Source of the DNA: Candidatus Edwardsbacteria bacterium RifOxyA12_full_54_48
Lineage (GTDB): Bacteria; Edwardsbacteria; AC1; EtOH8
NCBI GenBank assembly: GCA_001777915.1
Contig: MFFN01000004.1
Coordinates: 163,615 to 227,614, forward strand
Length of the DNA stretch: 64,000 bases
Reading direction: 5' to 3'
The position numbers and the translations under genes are program-made. Under the pieces are notes generated by a model. It did not search any database and was not told the origin of the DNA. It saw nothing but the letters and a program-made list of their open reading frames with translations. This document shows, one piece after another, positions 52,692-62,204 of this stretch. The first letter of the stretch is position 1. Each line of letters begins with the position of its first letter.

Positions 52692-54854
52692 ATGAAAAAG
52701 GTTTTAGACTTGAGGTCATTATTCGTCATTTCATTGCTGCTGACCGCTCCTTCCGCCCTGTTATCCCAGGAGACGGTGCTGGAAAAATCCATCTCGATAA
52801 AGCGGACAACGGCGGTCCCCGAAATAGACGGGGTCATCGAAGAGATATGGCAGCAGGCCGATTCGGTCAGCGACTTTGTCCAGAACCGGCCCTATGAGAA
52901 TGCCCAGCCTAGCGAGCGGACTGTAGCCTATCTGATGCAGGACGACGAGAACCTGTATGTCGCCTTCCGCTGTTATTCGCAGAAGAATCCCCCCACCAAA
53001 AGCTATACCAAGGATGAGGATTATGTGCTCATCGGGATAGATCCCATGGGCAGCCGGACCGGCGGTTATTTCTTCTGGCAGTATGCCAGCGGCATTTTCT
53101 GGGATGGGATGTACACCGACGACGGACGCAGCATGGACCTAGCATGGGAGGGCGTCTGGTACCAGGCGGTGAAGGTCCACCCCGACCGGATGGATATGGA
53201 GTTCAAGATACCGTTCAAGACCATCCGCTATAAAAAAGGGCTTTCGGAATGGGGGCTGCAGCTGCGGCGGCACATAGCCGAGAACTTCGAGGATGACTCC
53301 TGGGTCCCGGTGCCGCAGCGCGACAACGACCTGATCTCCCGCTGGGGGAAGCTGGCCGGCATCGAACCCCGTTCATCGGGCTATTACTTCGAGCTTTACC
53401 CCGAGGGATTCATGCGCAACGACAAGTTCGCCGGCCTCAAGGACCAGGCCCAGCCCAGCGGCAGCCTGACCATGAAATGGGACATCACCCCGCAGACCAC
53501 CCTGAACGCCACCGCCTACCCCGACTTTGCCCAGATCGAGTCCGACCAGTTCTCCCTGAACCTTTCCCGGTACCCCCGCTACCTCCAGGAACAGCGGCCG
53601 TTTTTTGTAGACGGGCAGGATGTGTTCCGGCTTTCCAGCTTCGGCGACGGGGGCGGGTTCTCGCCTCTGAACATATTTTACTCCCGGGCGGTGGGCCGTT
53701 CCATCGGCGGAGAGGCGGTCCAGATAATGGGCGGAGCCAAGCTGACCCATAAGACCTCAGCTTGGAACCTGGGGGTGCTGGCGGCCATGACCGATCAGTA
53801 CTCCGACCAACAGTTGGGCATCGCCGAGCCCCAGCGTCGTTTCGGCGCCCTAAGGGCCAGGCGGCGGATACTGGCCAACTCCGAGATCGGCATTCTGGCC
53901 AGCGGAACCATGGTCGACGGCGGAAACTACAACTACTCCTCGGCCCTGGAGACTGTGCTGAGAAGCGGCCCCAACCAGCTGATCATGCAGGGGGCATTCT
54001 CGGACCGCAGCGGCAAGACCGGCTGGGCCGGCACCGCGGGATTCCGGGGCTTCACCGGGCCGCTGCTGACCATGGCCACCGCCGAGGTGGTGAACGATTC
54101 CTTCGATGTTTCGGACATCGGATTTGTGCCCTGGGCCGGCCGCAGTAAGCTGGCAATAGGCAGTGGACCATACTGGACCTACAAGCAGGGCGCCCTGCGC
54201 AACCTGATCATCAACCTGGGCGGAACATTGGAAAAACAGCCGGGCAGCAGCCAATGGTCGAAGATCGGATCGCTGATCATAAACCCCACCTTCCGCCGCA
54301 ACCGGGGCGGAAGCCTGGAGCTGAACGCCGGGCGGGGATACGAGGCCGACACCAGCTACCTGTTCCGCAGCCTCGATCTGAGCGCCTGGAGCATGCTGTT
54401 CGGCAATAATTTCAACGCCGGCTGCCGCTACGCATACGAATACAACTACAACCGGGGCTACCTGGCCTACAACGGCTCCAACTACATGGTGGCCAGCTAT
54501 TCCTTCATCTCGCCGCTGAGCATGACCCTGCTCACCAACCTGTGGATGGAATGGGACACCACCAAAAGCATCCTGGCCAGCTGGTCGGTCATCCGGCCCA
54601 GAATGGATTTCCGGATCACACCCACCATGACCCTTTCGGCCTTCAATGAGATGGTGTTCCTAGCCCCTAAGACCCAACTGACCTCGTCCCAGCACCTGTC
54701 CAACCGTATGGGAGCCCTGTTCTCTTGGAACTTCGCCCCCAAAAGCTGGATCTATATCGCTCTCAACGATTATCAGGCCCAGGACCTCAACGGCTTCATG
54801 CAGCCCCAGTACACCATCAGCGCCGTCAAGGCCAAATACCTGCTGTATTTTTAA
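52692..54854 (+). CDS. DUF5916 outer-membrane beta-barrel protein with CBM9-like N-terminal domain
   Basis: 720 residues, signal peptide MKKVLDLRSLFVISLLLTAPSALLS. The N-terminal domain (about 30-240) resembles carbohydrate-binding module 9: TTAVPEIDGVIEEIWQQADSVSDFVQ, YLMQDDENLYVAFRC. The remainder is a large beta-barrel with alternating aromatic strands ending AKYLLYF, the terminal Phe recognised by BamA. Proteins of this DUF5916 type occur in FCB bacteria and may bind or import glycans; function is unproven. The chosen ATG has AGGAGAACCCCC before it; a start 19 codons earlier would not give a signal peptide. Confidence 0.85.
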   Translation: MKKVLDLRSLFVISLLLTAPSALLSQETVLEKSISIKRTTAVPEIDGVIEEIWQQADSVSDFVQNRPYENAQPSERTVAYLMQDDENLYVAFRCYSQKNPPTKSYTKDEDYVLIGIDPMGSRTGGYFFWQYASGIFWDGMYTDDGRSMDLAWEGVWYQAVKVHPDRMDMEFKIPFKTIRYKKGLSEWGLQLRRHIAENFEDDSWVPVPQRDNDLISRWGKLAGIEPRSSGYYFELYPEGFMRNDKFAGLKDQAQPSGSLTMKWDITPQTTLNATAYPDFAQIESDQFSLNLSRYPRYLQEQRPFFVDGQDVFRLSSFGDGGGFSPLNIFYSRAVGRSIGGEAVQIMGGAKLTHKTSAWNLGVLAAMTDQYSDQQLGIAEPQRRFGALRARRRILANSEIGILASGTMVDGGNYNYSSALETVLRSGPNQLIMQGAFSDRSGKTGWAGTAGFRGFTGPLLTMATAEVVNDSFDVSDIGFVPWAGRSKLAIGSGPYWTYKQGALRNLIINLGGTLEKQPGSSQWSKIGSLIINPTFRRNRGGSLELNAGRGYEADTSYLFRSLDLSAWSMLFGNNFNAGCRYAYEYNYNRGYLAYNGSNYMVASYSFISPLSMTLLTNLWMEWDTTKSILASWSVIRPRMDFRITPTMTLSAFNEMVFLAPKTQLTSSQHLSNRMGALFSWNFAPKSWIYIALNDYQAQDLNGFMQPQYTISAVKAKYLLYF

Positions 54855-54870
54855 CAGAAAGGATCTCGAG

Positions 54871-55416
54871 ATGAACCCCGCCCTTTTAATCATAGATTTT
54901 CAAAAGACGTTCTTATCCGGCGATCCCCATACCGTCCGGTCGCTGGAACAGGCCAAGGCCTACATAAACAGCGCCATAGAGCTGTTCCGGGAGCGGAACC
55001 TGCCGGTGGTCTGCGTCCAGCATCTTTCCCCCAAGGACGGCCTGGCGCCCGGGGATCCGGGATATGAGATACCGGAGGGCTTGAAGATATTGCCCACCGA
55101 TATCCATCTCCAAAAGGAGCATGGCAATTCGTTCCATCAGACCAAGCTCTGCCAGGTCCTCAAGGATCTGAGGGTGGATACCATCTTTCTGGCCGGATTC
55201 CGGGCCGAGTACTGCGTGCTCTCGACCTACCGGGGGGCCCAGGACGAAGGTTTCGCCGCCATCATGATCCGGAATGCCCTGGCCAGCCCCAGCCACGAGA
55301 ATATCCGGTTTGTGGAATGCATCAGCGATGTGGTGTCGGTAAGCAACCTGAAGTACCTGCTGTCGGAGGACGCCTTGCCGGCTGTCAGCAATAACATATC
55401 TCACGAGGCACAATGA
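54871..55416 (+). CDS. Isochorismatase-family cysteine hydrolase
   Basis: A 181-residue hydrolase. The catalytic Asp is in LLIIDFQKTF, a Lys in the middle (HLQKEHGNSFHQTKL) and the nucleophilic Cys in GFRAEYCVLSTYRGAQDEGF, the triad of the family that includes nicotinamidase, isochorismatase and N-carbamoylsarcosine amidase. The exact amide or ester substrate cannot be read. It overlaps the next gene by four bases (ATGA). Confidence 0.88.
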   Translation: MNPALLIIDFQKTFLSGDPHTVRSLEQAKAYINSAIELFRERNLPVVCVQHLSPKDGLAPGDPGYEIPEGLKILPTDIHLQKEHGNSFHQTKLCQVLKDLRVDTIFLAGFRAEYCVLSTYRGAQDEGFAAIMIRNALASPSHENIRFVECISDVVSVSNLKYLLSEDALPAVSNNISHEAQ

Positions 55417-56177
55417 ATTCGAAGAACGAACTAAGCCGGGGGGCTATCCTTCAGGCGCTGAGGCAGGCCCTGGAGCCTAAAAAATACCTTATAGCCATGT
55501 GGGAGGGCGGCGCCGCAGCTTTTGGCCGGGTGGACCGCTGGTCGGATATCGATCTGATGGTGGCTGTCAAAGACGGACAGGCAGACAAGGCGGCCCAAGA
55601 GGTGGAAGCAATCCTGAAAAAACTCTCTCCCATCACAGCCCGGCTGTCTGCCAGCCACCCCAACTGGCCGGACATGATCCACACTTTTTACAAGCTGGCC
55701 CGGGCCGGAGAATTCTTAATAGTGGACGTGGGGGTGATGCCCCAAAGCAGCCAGGACAAGCTTTTGGAGACGGAGATCCACGGGAAAGCCCTGGTTCACT
55801 TCGACAAGGCCGGGGTCTGCCAGCCGCCCCGGCTGGACCGGAATAAGTTCCTGGCCGGCATGAAAGAGCGAAAAGCCAGGCTGATCAACATGTTTGAACT
55901 GTTCTCCAATTATGTGGCCAAGGAGCTTAACCGAAAGAATTACATCGAGGCCCAGTATAATCATTTCATGAACCTGAACATGCTGGTGGAAGCCTTGCGA
56001 ATGAAGCACTACCCTTTCCATTATGATTTCCGGGGGCGGTATCTGCACTATGAAATTCCGTCCCGGGAGGCGGCCAAACTCCAAACATTGTTCTATGTAA
56101 AGGATACGGCTGACCTACGCCGCAAGGATGCCCGGGCCAGAAGGTGGTTCAAAGAGGCAATCGAAGAATTACGTTAA
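55413..56177 (+). CDS. Nucleotidyltransferase-fold protein
   Basis: 254 residues. The N-terminal nucleotidyltransferase motif is GGAAAFGRVDRWSDIDLMVAV (G-G/S-x9-D-x-D), with the third carboxylate probably in LIVDVGV. A C-terminal helical domain follows, like those of aminoglycoside adenylyltransferases or MNT/HEPN-type enzymes. The substrate is unknown. It starts inside the stop of the hydrolase gene and is translated with it. A strong bidirectional terminator ends the unit. Confidence 0.82.
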   Translation: MNSKNELSRGAILQALRQALEPKKYLIAMWEGGAAAFGRVDRWSDIDLMVAVKDGQADKAAQEVEAILKKLSPITARLSASHPNWPDMIHTFYKLARAGEFLIVDVGVMPQSSQDKLLETEIHGKALVHFDKAGVCQPPRLDRNKFLAGMKERKARLINMFELFSNYVAKELNRKNYIEAQYNHFMNLNMLVEALRMKHYPFHYDFRGRYLHYEIPSREAAKLQTLFYVKDTADLRRKDARARRWFKEAIEELR

Positions 56178-56183
56178 GGGACT

Positions 56184-56223
56184 CAAGCAAAAGCCCTCCC
56201 GTTTTCGGGAGGGCTTTTGCTTG
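56184..56223. terminator. Bidirectional terminator
   Basis: An 18-bp perfect stem (CAAGCAAAAGCCCTCCCG and complement) with a TTTT loop sits between the convergent nucleotidyltransferase and permease genes. Confidence 0.9.
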
Positions 56224-56256
56224 ACCGGATATCATCAAATCCTGGGGCCTGCGATT

Positions 56257-57852
56257 CTACCCGTAGAACCTCAACAGCACCACCACGAACAAAGAAGTGA
56301 CCGCGGTCAGGATCAGCGAAAAGACGAAGGCGATCTTGATGACCTTGGTCTCCTCCCCTATCCTGTCTATCGAGGCCGCCGCGTTCTGCAGCTTGGCCGG
56401 CGAAACCACGCTGGCCAGCCCGCCGCCGAAGGCCAGCCCGGCGGTGACAATGATCAGCCCATTTAGCGACAGGCCCAGGTTCTGGGCGGTGGTCATGGTG
56501 TACTTGGCGAACATGGCGATGGCCGAGGCCTCGCTGCCGGTCAGAAACCCGCCGAACAGGCCGATGAAGGACACCACCGCGCCGTAGGCCCCGCCGAATA
56601 TCTGGGTGGAGTAGTCGGCCAGCACCCTGATCATGCTGGGCACGGCAAACTGCTTCAGGGCCATGTCATAGCCCGACATATTCATGATCTCGCCGATGGC
56701 GAAGAAGATGGCGGCGGCGAACACCGGCCGGGGCGCCCGCTTGAGCCATATCCTCATGGTGTCCTTCATCTGGACCTTGTTGGGTTTCAGGAACGGCAGG
56801 GCCAGAACTGTGCTGGCCAGTATCCAGGTGTAGGCCTGCCACAGGGCCCGGGTGTCCAGGGGCTTGCCGTCGGCAGCCAGCCCGTTGATCGGCAGCCGGA
56901 GGGTGCGGTACAGGAAATTGAAACTGTCCTTGGGGATGTTCAGGGCCAGGATCAGCCCGATCAGGATCAGCCAGGGCATGAAGGCCCTCCACAGGGGATA
57001 GGTCTTCTCGAAATCCAGCTCCTCGGAATTGAGCAGGCTGCGATCGATGATCTTGTTGCCGGAGGCCTTGAGGTACAGGGCCATGGCGGCGATCACCGCC
57101 AGCCCGCACAGCACCCCGGTCAGCACCACCAGATTCTCGAAGCGGTTGGTGAAGTAAGCCACCAGCCCGATCACTCCGCCGGTCAGCAGGCAGGGCAGCC
57201 AGCCCTGCCGCACCGCCTGCCACTTGCCCACGATCCAGAGCATGCAGAAGCCGATCATGGTGGAGACCAGCGGCAGGAACATGAAGAACACCTGCCCGGC
57301 CTGCCTCAGCCCGATCTCGTTGCCCTTGCCCAGAAAACTGTTGGCGATGTCCACGAACACCACGATGGGCGCCCCCAGCAGGGCGTAGGTGCACAGCGAG
57401 TCGTAGCCGATGGAGGGCAGGGCGATGGCCACGTATGATGAATAGCCCATGGCCAGCAAGATGGGCGGCAATATGGAGACCGGGGTGGCCCCCACCGCCA
57501 CCATCAGCGTGCCGAATCCGATGTTGATCATCATGATCTGCACCGCCCGGTGCCCCCCGGCCAGGGTCTTGATGAAGATGATGATCCTTTTTAAGGCCCC
57601 GGTCTTCTCCATCAGGGCCATCTGCAGCAGCGAGGTGGCCACTATCAGCGAGACCGACAGGGAGCGCACTATGCCGGCCCCGGTGGAGCGCAGGATGACC
57701 TCGGCCGAGGTGTGAAAGAAGAAGAAGGCCGCCAGCGAGATGGCCAGCCAGCCGGCCAGGCCGCTCTGGTCGGCCGGACGTTTGAAGGCTATCAGCATCA
57801 CCAGTATGACGACGATGGGCAGCAGTGTCAACAGCAGTTGCCAGATGGGCAT
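56257..57852 (-). CDS. L-lactate permease-family transporter (LctP/LldP)
   Basis: A 531-residue polytopic membrane protein with about 13-14 helices, e.g. LLPIVVILVMLIAFKRP, TSLLQMALMEKTGALKRI, MMINIGFGTLMVAVGATPVSILPPILLAMGYSSYVAIALPSIGYDSLCTYALLGAPIVVF and FIGLFGGFLTGSEASAIAMFAKYT. The order and motifs match LctP permeases, which take up L-lactate or related hydroxy acids with protons. No lactate dehydrogenase or regulator sits beside it. A TTGACA-17-TAAAAT promoter precedes it, divergent from the nitroreductase. Confidence 0.92.
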   Translation of the reverse strand: MPIWQLLLTLLPIVVILVMLIAFKRPADQSGLAGWLAISLAAFFFFHTSAEVILRSTGAGIVRSLSVSLIVATSLLQMALMEKTGALKRIIIFIKTLAGGHRAVQIMMINIGFGTLMVAVGATPVSILPPILLAMGYSSYVAIALPSIGYDSLCTYALLGAPIVVFVDIANSFLGKGNEIGLRQAGQVFFMFLPLVSTMIGFCMLWIVGKWQAVRQGWLPCLLTGGVIGLVAYFTNRFENLVVLTGVLCGLAVIAAMALYLKASGNKIIDRSLLNSEELDFEKTYPLWRAFMPWLILIGLILALNIPKDSFNFLYRTLRLPINGLAADGKPLDTRALWQAYTWILASTVLALPFLKPNKVQMKDTMRIWLKRAPRPVFAAAIFFAIGEIMNMSGYDMALKQFAVPSMIRVLADYSTQIFGGAYGAVVSFIGLFGGFLTGSEASAIAMFAKYTMTTAQNLGLSLNGLIIVTAGLAFGGGLASVVSPAKLQNAAASIDRIGEETKVIKIAFVFSLILTAVTSLFVVVLLRFYG

Positions 57853-57925
57853 TTTGTTCTCCTATTGTGTTTGACAGACTTAACAGTGGCTGGTGCCTGT
57901 ATCTGTCCCGAAACAGATCATGGTG

Positions 57926-57954
57926 ATTTTAAAACAATCCCACGGTACTGTCAA
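57926..57954 (-). promoter_or_regulatory. Permease promoter
   Basis: On the minus strand TTGACA (57949-57954), 17 bases, TAAAAT (57926-57931). It is back to back with the nitroreductase promoter; the two -35 boxes are 19 bases apart. Confidence 0.75.
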
Positions 57955-57973
57955 CAAAAAATCTCTGGTCGTC

Positions 57974-58002
57974 TTGAAAAAGGCCCCTGCATGGAGTATA
58001 TT
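57974..58002 (+). promoter_or_regulatory. Nitroreductase promoter
   Basis: TTGAAA (57974-57979), 17 bases, TATATT (57997-58002), about 30 bases before the start codon. Confidence 0.65.
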
Positions 58003-58034
58003 TAATTAGGTAATGTTGGTGAAAGGAGTCGCAC

Positions 58035-58601
58035 ATGGATGTATCTACCGCCATCCAGGCCCGGCGGGCATACCGCTCGCTGGCGCCGGTGGAAATAAAC
58101 CAGGAGATGATAAAGGAGCTGGCCAAGGCGGCTTCTTTGGCCGCCTCCTGTTTCAACAAACAACCCTGGCGTTTCGTTTTCGTTTATGAGAAGGAAGCGT
58201 TGAAAAAAATGCACGGGGCTTTATCCAAGGGGAATGAATGGGCCTACGATGCCTCGATGATCATCGCCGTGGCCGCCAAAAAGGAGGACGACTGTGTGAT
58301 CAAGGACGGGCGGGAGTATTATCTTTTCGACACCGGCATGGCCGCGGCCCATCTGATCCTGCGGGCCACCGAGCTGGGGCTGGTGGCCCACCCCATCGCC
58401 GGGTTCGACCCGGAAAAGGTCCGGGCTATCTTGGGGATACCAGCCGACCTGACCGTGATCACCCTGATCAATGTGGGAAAACATTCGGAGAAGATAAGCC
58501 CCAGATTAAGTTCCGAACAGGCCAAGGGTGAGAAGGAGCGTCCTCCCCGGAAACCGCTGGGGGAATTCGCTTTTCATAATAGATATGGCCGGGGAGCATA
58601 G
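58035..58601 (+). CDS. Nitroreductase-family flavoprotein
   Basis: A 188-residue FMN enzyme. Signature segments include AIQARRAYRSLAPVEI (FMN phosphate-binding Arg pair), AASCFNKQPWRFVFVY, FDTGMAAAHLILRATELGLVAHPIAGFDPEKVRAIL. It would reduce nitro, quinone or flavin substrates using NAD(P)H. No specific partner gene is visible; it is divergent from the lactate-type permease. GAAAGGAG precedes the ATG. Confidence 0.93.
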   Translation: MDVSTAIQARRAYRSLAPVEINQEMIKELAKAASLAASCFNKQPWRFVFVYEKEALKKMHGALSKGNEWAYDASMIIAVAAKKEDDCVIKDGREYYLFDTGMAAAHLILRATELGLVAHPIAGFDPEKVRAILGIPADLTVITLINVGKHSEKISPRLSSEQAKGEKERPPRKPLGEFAFHNRYGRGA

Positions 58602-58650
58602 CTCTCAAGTCATGGATTATGCCTAAAACAAAGGACTAAAAATTGAACTC

Positions 58651-58680
58651 GGTTACTTTCTTGTGACCAAGAAAGTAACC
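58651..58680. repeat. Inverted copy of the family A tail hairpin
   Basis: GGTTACTTTCTTG, loop TGAC, CAAGAAAGTAACC: a 13-bp perfect stem. Read on the other strand it is the GTTCTTTCTTG-GNNA-CAAGAAAGAAC hairpin of family A with a T/A extra pair, so it is an inverted relative of the ends at 31773 and 59018. Confidence 0.7.
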
Positions 58681-58875
58681 AAAGAAGTCTTTACCGCCCA
58701 GTTGCGCGGTAGGTAAGGCGTTTGCTCCGGCATTCACTGAACCAGAACCTGTCATAGGCCAATAACACACTGAATGCTTTTTCGGAGCTGCAGTAATGCC
58801 GCTCCACTGATGGCGGGGAACCTGAAAGCAGATTAGGAGGGTTACCCTGATCCGCCAAAGGCGGATAGACGGGGT

Positions 58876-59018
58876 CCGGGGGATTTGACGGAAAAGGTGC
58901 AAGAATAAAATGTTGGCCATAAATAACTATTAAGTACTGATATGCCTATTTTAAAAATTTACGCCCGTTCCAAATCCCCCGGCGCTTCTTTGGTTCTTTC
59001 TTGGTCACAAGAAAGAAC
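58876..59018. repeat. Dispersed structured repeat, family A, copy 2
   Basis: CCGGGGGATTTG (58876-58887) pairs with CAAATCCCCCGG (58971-58982); then CGCTTCTTTG and a hairpin GTTCTTTCTTG, loop GTCA, CAAGAAAGAAC (58993-59018). Compared with copy 1 one stem pair has changed on both sides (C-G to A-T). The stretch 58681-58870 is filler with small hairpins (TCCGCC-AAA-GGCGGA) and no gene; 59019-59134 shows nothing but the next promoter. Confidence 0.8.
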
Positions 59019-59134
59019 AGATATATTCATATACTGCTGGTAATTTCCTTCGAGATATTCACGGAGAGAAGCCGACCTGAAATTATGCAACGCGACGAGA
59101 CAGGCAATTTTGCTCATCTTGACATATTTGCTGA

Positions 59135-59163
59135 TTGACAAAACGGCCGCTATCCCTTATCAT
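59135..59163 (+). promoter_or_regulatory. Promoter placing transcription start at the ATG of the 4Fe-4S membrane protein
   Basis: TTGACA (59135-59140), 17 bases, TATCAT (59158-59163). The expected start site, 6-8 bases on, falls at or beside the ATG at 59170, so the mRNA may be leaderless; no Shine-Dalgarno is seen. Confidence 0.55.
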
Positions 59164-59169
59164 TACACT

Positions 59170-60033
59170 ATGTTCAGCAAACTTACCACCAGAACCAAAC
59201 GGCTCTATGTCCAGATAGCGGCCACCGTCCTCACCTTTTCGTATTTTCTGGCGCCGGTCCTGAAGTATATCCCCTGCCCGACCCTGACCTGCTATGCCTG
59301 TCCCCTGTCGGTGTTCGCCTGCCCCATCGGAACCCTGCAGCACTTCGTGATCCTCGGGGTGTTCCCTTTCTTCCTGCTGGGCATCCTTTTCCTGGTCGGG
59401 ACCTTGGTGGGCCGCTGGGCCTGCGGGTACCTGTGCCCCTTCGGGCTGTTCCAGGACATTCTGGCCAGGATCCGGAAGCAGAAATTCGACCCGCCCTCCT
59501 GGCTGGGCTGGGGGCGCTATGTGTCGCTGTTCGGGGCGGCCGTCATCATCCCGGCGTTGACCCATGAGCCCTGGTTCTCCAAGCTCTGCCCGGTGGGGAC
59601 CCTCGAGGCCGGGATCCCGATAGTGGTCACGGCCTTCATCAAGGTCAAATTACTGGGCAGGTTCGCCACCGAACTGTCGATGCTGGGCTGGCTGTTCTGG
59701 CTGAAGATCCTCCTTCTGGCCCTGACCGTCGGCGCCGCCATTTACATCAAAAGGCCGTTCTGCCGTTTCATCTGCCCGCTGGGGGGCATCTTCGGAATGT
59801 TCAGCCGGGTCTCCCTGCTGCAGATAAAAGTGGACCAATACGAGACCTCGGATAAGGCCGACTGCAAAAAGCTGTGCCCGGTGGACATTGACATCACCCG
59901 GGACCCGGCCTCGTCCGACTGCATCCGCTGCCTGCAATGCACCAAATGCCCCGGAGTAAAACTGGAAAAACCCATCAAAACCATTAACCGAACAAAGGCC
60001 TCCGTAAAAACAATTTTACCACGGAAACACTGA
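59170..60033 (+). CDS. NapH-like 4Fe-4S membrane protein
   Basis: 287 residues from the ATG at 59170. Several transmembrane helices alternate with cysteine motifs: CPTLTCYACPLSVFACPIGTLQHF, GRWACGYLCPFGLFQDIL, CRFICPLGGIFGMF, then KADCKKLCPVDIDI and CIRCLQCTKCPG in a soluble ferredoxin-like tail. This is the NapH/MauN/RdxA-type family, which passes electrons from the quinone pool through 4Fe-4S clusters. No nap or other oxidoreductase operon is nearby, so the acceptor is unknown. No ribosome-binding site precedes the ATG. Confidence 0.88.
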   Translation: MFSKLTTRTKRLYVQIAATVLTFSYFLAPVLKYIPCPTLTCYACPLSVFACPIGTLQHFVILGVFPFFLLGILFLVGTLVGRWACGYLCPFGLFQDILARIRKQKFDPPSWLGWGRYVSLFGAAVIIPALTHEPWFSKLCPVGTLEAGIPIVVTAFIKVKLLGRFATELSMLGWLFWLKILLLALTVGAAIYIKRPFCRFICPLGGIFGMFSRVSLLQIKVDQYETSDKADCKKLCPVDIDITRDPASSDCIRCLQCTKCPGVKLEKPIKTINRTKASVKTILPRKH

Positions 60034-60149
60034 ATTACCCAAACAAAAGCACCAGATTTACCATGCCTCATTCCGTGTTTTTCAGAATTTTCAAGTTTCA
60101 GTAGTTAGCTGCTCTGAGTTCTCAACCCATCAAATTAAAGAAAGAATCT

Positions 60150-61841
60150 ATGCCCTTAAGAAAATTATTATCCCTGTTCAAAGGAAAGAAAAAAGAAACT
60201 GTCGCGCCAGAGAAGACCGATCATAAACCGGTCGCCCGGCATCAGGTCCCGGAGCGGAACCCCGCCCGCCATTCCGGCGGGCAAAACCAGCGGCCCCATC
60301 AACAGCCTCCCCGGACGGCGACCTATCGCAAGCCGGAGCAGCCCAAGCCGCATCATCAGCCCCGGGCCGAAACTCCCCGGACGGCGACCTATCGCAAACC
60401 GGAGCAACCCAAAACCCAATTTCAGCCCCGGACAGAGATCCACCGTCCCGCGGCAGTGGTTAGCCGGCCGCCCCAGGTTCATAAAAAACCGGCCGCGCCC
60501 ACCGGCCCCCAGCTTAAGTTCGACCAGCTGGGACTGGCGCCGTTTCTGTTGAAGGCCATACACGAGGAGGGCTACTCCGATCCCACCCCCATCCAGCAGC
60601 AGACCATCCCGCTGGCCCTGTCCGGCAAGGATCTTCTGGGCTGCGCCCAGACCGGCACCGGCAAGACCGCCGCCTTCGCCCTGCCCATCCTGCAGAAGCT
60701 CTCCCGCCCGGAGGTGGTGGGACAGCAGTTCCGGGACATCAAGGCCCTGATCGTCACCCCCACCCGGGAGCTGGCGGCCCAGATCGGCCAGAGCTTCGCC
60801 GCCTACGGCCGCCACAGCGGCCTGCGCTATGCGGTGATCTACGGCGGGGTCTTTCAGGGACATCAGCAGAAGGCCATGAAAGGCGGGGTGGACATATTGG
60901 TGGCCACCCCCGGCAGGCTTTTGGACATGATGAACCAGCGGCTGATCCTGCTGCACAAGGTGGAGATTCTGGTGCTGGACGAGGCCGACCGGATGCTGGA
61001 CATGGGCTTCATAAATGATATCCGCAAGATCGTGGCCAAGGTGCCCATCCGGAGGCAGACCCTGTTCTTCTCGGCCACTATGCCCCCGGAGATCCGCCAT
61101 CTGGCCGGCAGCATTTTAGATAATCCGGTATCAGTATCAGTAACGCCCGACACCACCGCCGCCGAGACGGTGGAACAGTCGCTGTATTTTGTGGAGCGGA
61201 ACGACAAGCCCGATCTGCTGAAGCACCTGCTGTCGGATGAACTTTTCACCCGGGCGCTGGTGTTCACCCGCACCAAGGTCCGGGCCGACCGGGTGGCCCG
61301 CAAGCTGACCTCCGACGGCATTCCGGCCTCGGCCATCCACGGGGACAAGTCCCAGGGGGCCCGGGAACGGGTGCTGGCCGGGTTCAAGGACGGCTCCATC
61401 CGGGTGCTGGTGGCCTCGGATATCGTCTCCCGGGGGATAGACATCGAGAACATCTCCCACGTGGTGAATTTTGACGTGCCCCAGCAGGCCGACTCCTACA
61501 TCCACCGCATCGGGCGGACCGGCCGGGCCGGGGCGGTGGGGTCGGCCATCACCTTCTGCGACGCCGAGGAGCGCCAGGATGTGCGGGAGATAGAAAAGCT
61601 TTTGGACAAAAGCATTCCGGTGGTGGAGGATCACCCCTACCATTCCCGGATGCCGGTGCATGAGGCCATCAGCGAGCACCGCCGCCGCACCGGACGGAAG
61701 CCCCAGCAGGGGCGCTCCGGGCAGCGTCCGCCGCGGGCATCGCAATCCGGCCAGCGGCCCAGGCAGGGTCCGCCGACCGCCCCCAAGACCACCCACAGCA
61801 GCCACAAGCCGGGCAGCGGCCGGCCGGGCCGGAGAGGATAG
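60150..61841 (+). CDS. DEAD-box ATP-dependent RNA helicase (RhlE/CsdA-like)
   Basis: 563 residues. The helicase core (about 125-490) has [11 protein letters not shown] (motif I), PTRELA (Ia), VLDEADRML (II), SATMP (III) and [10 protein letters not shown] (VI). The N-terminal 110 residues are basic and low-complexity, with two near-identical tandem units ([13 protein letters not shown] at about 51 and 74). The C-terminal tail is rich in Arg, Gly and Pro ([22 protein letters not shown]) and would bind RNA non-specifically. It unwinds RNA in ribosome assembly or mRNA decay. There is no clear partner. Confidence 0.95.
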   Translation: MPLRKLLSLFKGKKKETVAPEKTDHKPVARHQVPERNPARHSGGQNQRPHQQPPRTATYRKPEQPKPHHQPRAETPRTATYRKPEQPKTQFQPRTEIHRPAAVVSRPPQVHKKPAAPTGPQLKFDQLGLAPFLLKAIHEEGYSDPTPIQQQTIPLALSGKDLLGCAQTGTGKTAAFALPILQKLSRPEVVGQQFRDIKALIVTPTRELAAQIGQSFAAYGRHSGLRYAVIYGGVFQGHQQKAMKGGVDILVATPGRLLDMMNQRLILLHKVEILVLDEADRMLDMGFINDIRKIVAKVPIRRQTLFFSATMPPEIRHLAGSILDNPVSVSVTPDTTAAETVEQSLYFVERNDKPDLLKHLLSDELFTRALVFTRTKVRADRVARKLTSDGIPASAIHGDKSQGARERVLAGFKDGSIRVLVASDIVSRGIDIENISHVVNFDVPQQADSYIHRIGRTGRAGAVGSAITFCDAEERQDVREIEKLLDKSIPVVEDHPYHSRMPVHEAISEHRRRTGRKPQQGRSGQRPPRASQSGQRPRQGPPTAPKTTHSSHKPGSGRPGRRG

Positions 61842-61856
61842 AAATTATATACCATA

Positions 61857-61912
61857 CAGCGATAGCCTGATTTATCCGCCGCAGCTTTAGCGCAGGTGGA
61901 AGGCTATCGCTG
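61857..61912 (+). repeat. Inverted repeat downstream of the helicase
   Basis: CAGCGATAGCCT and AGGCTATCGCTG form a 12-bp stem around a 32-base loop, 15 bases past the helicase stop. It could be a weak terminator or mRNA stabiliser. Confidence 0.5.
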
Positions 61913-61989
61913 GTTATCATCAAAGGCCGACATTTCGGCCTTGTTGAATGCGCCAGCGATGTTATTCATAGCATCGCTGTGTTTACAAG

Positions 61990-62013
61990 AAGCCCCGCCA
62001 ATCGGCGGGGCTT
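61990..62013 (+). terminator. Rho-independent terminator
   Basis: AAGCCCCGCC and GGCGGGGCTT, loop AATC, with a short T-run. It lies 150 bases past the helicase stop and is probably the real end of that transcript. Confidence 0.7.
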
Positions 62014-62204
62014 TAGTATTTGGGGCAGGACACCTATCGTCACCCGTTCAATCTGCCAGGCAAGTTTGTTTTCTCAGAGCTTGCACTGAGTTTTGCCACT
62101 ATATTACTGACGAAGTGGTGACAAAAACCCTTTCCAGGGGGAATACGGGGCAAGCAAAAAATAATCTTTGCGTTCTAAGCGTCTTAGCAGTTCAAAGTAC
62201 CTGG

